Below the pieces are notes generated by a model. The model had not been told where the DNA came from. It did not search any database and saw only the letters and a program-made list of their open reading frames with translations. From Helicobacter sp. 11S02596-1 (lineage in GTDB: Bacteria > Campylobacterota > Campylobacteria > Campylobacterales > Helicobacteraceae): a DNA stretch of 64,000 nt. The position numbers were made by a program, and so were the translations under genes. Of the stretch, positions 63,070-64,000 are shown in pieces. Positions within the stretch are counted from its first letter, which is position 1, and each line of letters opens with the position of its first letter. The stretch lies in the NCBI RefSeq assembly GCF_002272825.1, contig NZ_MLAM01000002.1, forward strand, positions 62,001-126,000. The letters are read 5' to 3'.

Positions 63070-63573
63070 TTAGGGATTCTCGGGCTTTTTGTCGGATTTT
63101 TTGCCTGTTTTGATACGCTGGGAATGTGTGATGGCAATTGCGATCGCATCAGTAATATCAAGCGGTTTTATCTCGCCTTTGATACCTAATATCCTTTTGA
63201 CCATAAACGCCACTTGATTTTTTCCTGCCTTGCCATTGCCTGTCAATGCCTTTTTGACCTGCAAGGGGGTGTATTCAGCAAAATTGCCTAATTCTTGCAA
63301 AATCTTGAGGCTCAAAGCCCCACGGAATTGAGCGAGTTTGATGACTGATTTTGGATTGTAAGCATAAAACATATCTTCAATGGCGACCTCATCGATACGA
63401 TGGGACTTTAACACCAAATCAATCCCCTCGACAAATTCCAAGATTTGATGTTGCAATACCCGCTCTTTCATCTTGATAAAGCCCGCTTCTAACAGAGAGA
63501 TTTTGCCCGATTCCAGATGGACAATCGCATACCCGCAATGCCTACTCCCCGGATCAATACCTAAAATATTCAC
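63070..63573 (-). CDS. ruvC: Holliday-junction resolvase RuvC
   Basis: 167 residues. RuvC nicks Holliday junctions with four acidic residues: Asp in [13 protein letters not shown], Glu in [10 protein letters not shown] and two Asp in [14 protein letters not shown] Lys-rich tail follows. The start is GTG; GGAAG lies nine bases upstream and no ATG is closer. It is divergent from dnaA. Confidence 0.93.
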   Translation of the reverse strand: MNILGIDPGSRHCGYAIVHLESGKISLLEAGFIKMKERVLQHQILEFVEGIDLVLKSHRIDEVAIEDMFYAYNPKSVIKLAQFRGALSLKILQELGNFAEYTPLQVKKALTGNGKAGKNQVAFMVKRILGIKGEIKPLDITDAIAIAITHSQRIKTGKKSDKKPENP

Positions 63574-63595
63574 GTCAATTTGCTTCCATTTTATT

Positions 63596-63649
63596 TATTT
63601 CACACGTTTTTTTCACTATTATTCACCAAACTTTTCACAATTGTGAAAA
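63596..63649. promoter_or_regulatory. DnaA-box-like cluster and 18-bp palindrome before dnaA
   Basis: Four TTCAC-cored nonamers follow one another: TATTTCACA (63596-63604), TTTTTCACT (63609-63617), TTATTCACC (63619-63627) and CTTTTCACA (63631-63639). The last is half of the perfect palindrome TTTTCACAATTGTGAAAA (63632-63649), which ends 19 bases before the dnaA ATG. They resemble DnaA boxes (TTATNCACA). They could belong to the upstream part of oriC or autoregulate dnaA. Confidence 0.5.
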
Positions 63650-63668
63650 CATTACAAATGGAGAAAAA

Positions 63669-64000
63669 ATGTCGGGAAATGATATATTAAAACAGCTTAA
63701 AGATGAAATCACCCCCTATGAATATAACACCTATATTTCCAGAATGAAATACGATGAAAACGCCTCTAAATCGGATTTGGCAGTCTTTGTTGTCCCCAAT
63801 ATCTATATCGCGAATTGGGTAAAGACAAGGTATAGCGATAAGATCATCCATCTTTTTGAAATTTATCAAAAAATTAAGCCGGAAATAAGCATTATTGTGG
63901 AATCACAAAAAAGAGATGTGAAAAGTTCAAAAAACCCCGCATCCAAACTCCAAACCCAAGCGATTCTAAATCCCTCTTATACATTTGATACCTTTGTCAT
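63669..64000 (+). CDS. dnaA: Chromosomal replication initiator DnaA, N-terminal part (runs off window)
   Basis: The first 110 codons. DnaA opens oriC as an ATP-bound oligomer. Domain I is seen: MSGNDILKQLKDEITPYEYN, then FVVPNIYIANWVKTRYSDKI, followed by a variable linker (domain II) and the start of domain III at NPSYTFDTFV, the usual FxxFVxG entry. The ATP-binding part is outside the window. GGAG five bases before ATG. Confidence 0.94.
   Translation, partial: MSGNDILKQLKDEITPYEYNTYISRMKYDENASKSDLAVFVVPNIYIANWVKTRYSDKIIHLFEIYQKIKPEISIIVESQKRDVKSSKNPASKLQTQAILNPSYTFDTFV

Overview
The window comes from a Helicobacter-type epsilonproteobacterium. The evidence is a Helicobacter-like ThyX, MTAN next to FabD, BioD near ClpS-ClpA, PdxJ-PdxA, and above all the cluster CheY-PrmA-FtsH-(PSD-like)-PssA-CopA-CopP, which has the gene order known from Helicobacter pylori. 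The moderate GC content, the complete ilvBH and leuA genes and the arginine decarboxylase suggest a species other than H. pylori; I cannot name it.

Layout. 1-4.7 kb: thyX (cut by the window edge), a degraded HTH gene, a superinfection-immunity-like membrane protein, a lone HsdR-N-like nuclease, two pseudopilins, mtnN and fabD. 4.9-13.3 kb: tRNA-Ser(GCU), a phoA-type alkaline phosphatase divergent from an exported 2H phosphoesterase, an IbrB/IbrA-like pair, bioD, clpS, clpA. 13.8-21.5 kb: cysE, speA, ybeY, cysK, a coupled pair of tiny membrane proteins, a WecA-like transferase and a metallophosphoesterase. 21.6-33.2 kb: an MsbA-like ABC exporter, copP, copA, leuA, pssA, a PSD-like protein, ftsH, prmA, cheY, hisA. 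33.4-36.5 kb: an HsdM-like methyltransferase with a specificity-type C-terminus, followed by WbpD- and WbpB-like sugar genes. 36.5-55.7 kb: a two-partner secretion (contact-dependent inhibition-like) island. 55.7-64 kb: ung, ilvBH, pdxJ-pdxA, a coiled-coil protein, an acyl-CoA thioesterase, galE, ruvC and the start of dnaA.

The island has an FhaC/ShlB-like outer-membrane transporter (minus strand) divergent from a 2391-residue filamentous hemagglutinin-like exoprotein. Behind the exoprotein lie candidate immunity genes and two spare toxin cassettes. Each cassette repeats part of the exoprotein C-terminal region, carries a different toxin tail and begins with its own signal-peptide-like leader. 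One tail has the D-x2-H-x3-E ... R residue pattern of colicin E3-type 16S rRNases; another resembles the toxin domain often called Ntox21. A 261-bp identical duplication links two immunity genes. The right end holds wreckage of a second copy of the locus: a chimeric leader-fhaB-dehydrogenase ORF, an fhaC 3' end and an fhaB fragment, with a poly-C phase-variable acyltransferase inserted.

The most unusual feature is a dispersed intergenic repeat family of about 120-130 bp units. Each unit carries three hairpins whose arm sequences differ between copies while pairing is kept. Units occur singly or in tandem at about 1.8, 7.6-8.0, 13.4, 18.0-19.4, 20.4-20.8, 38.4 and 56.5-56.8 kb, including four convergent gene junctions. 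Pieces of the unit also lie in frame inside the leader regions of fhaC and phoA. I found no CRISPR array, rRNA or intact insertion sequence.
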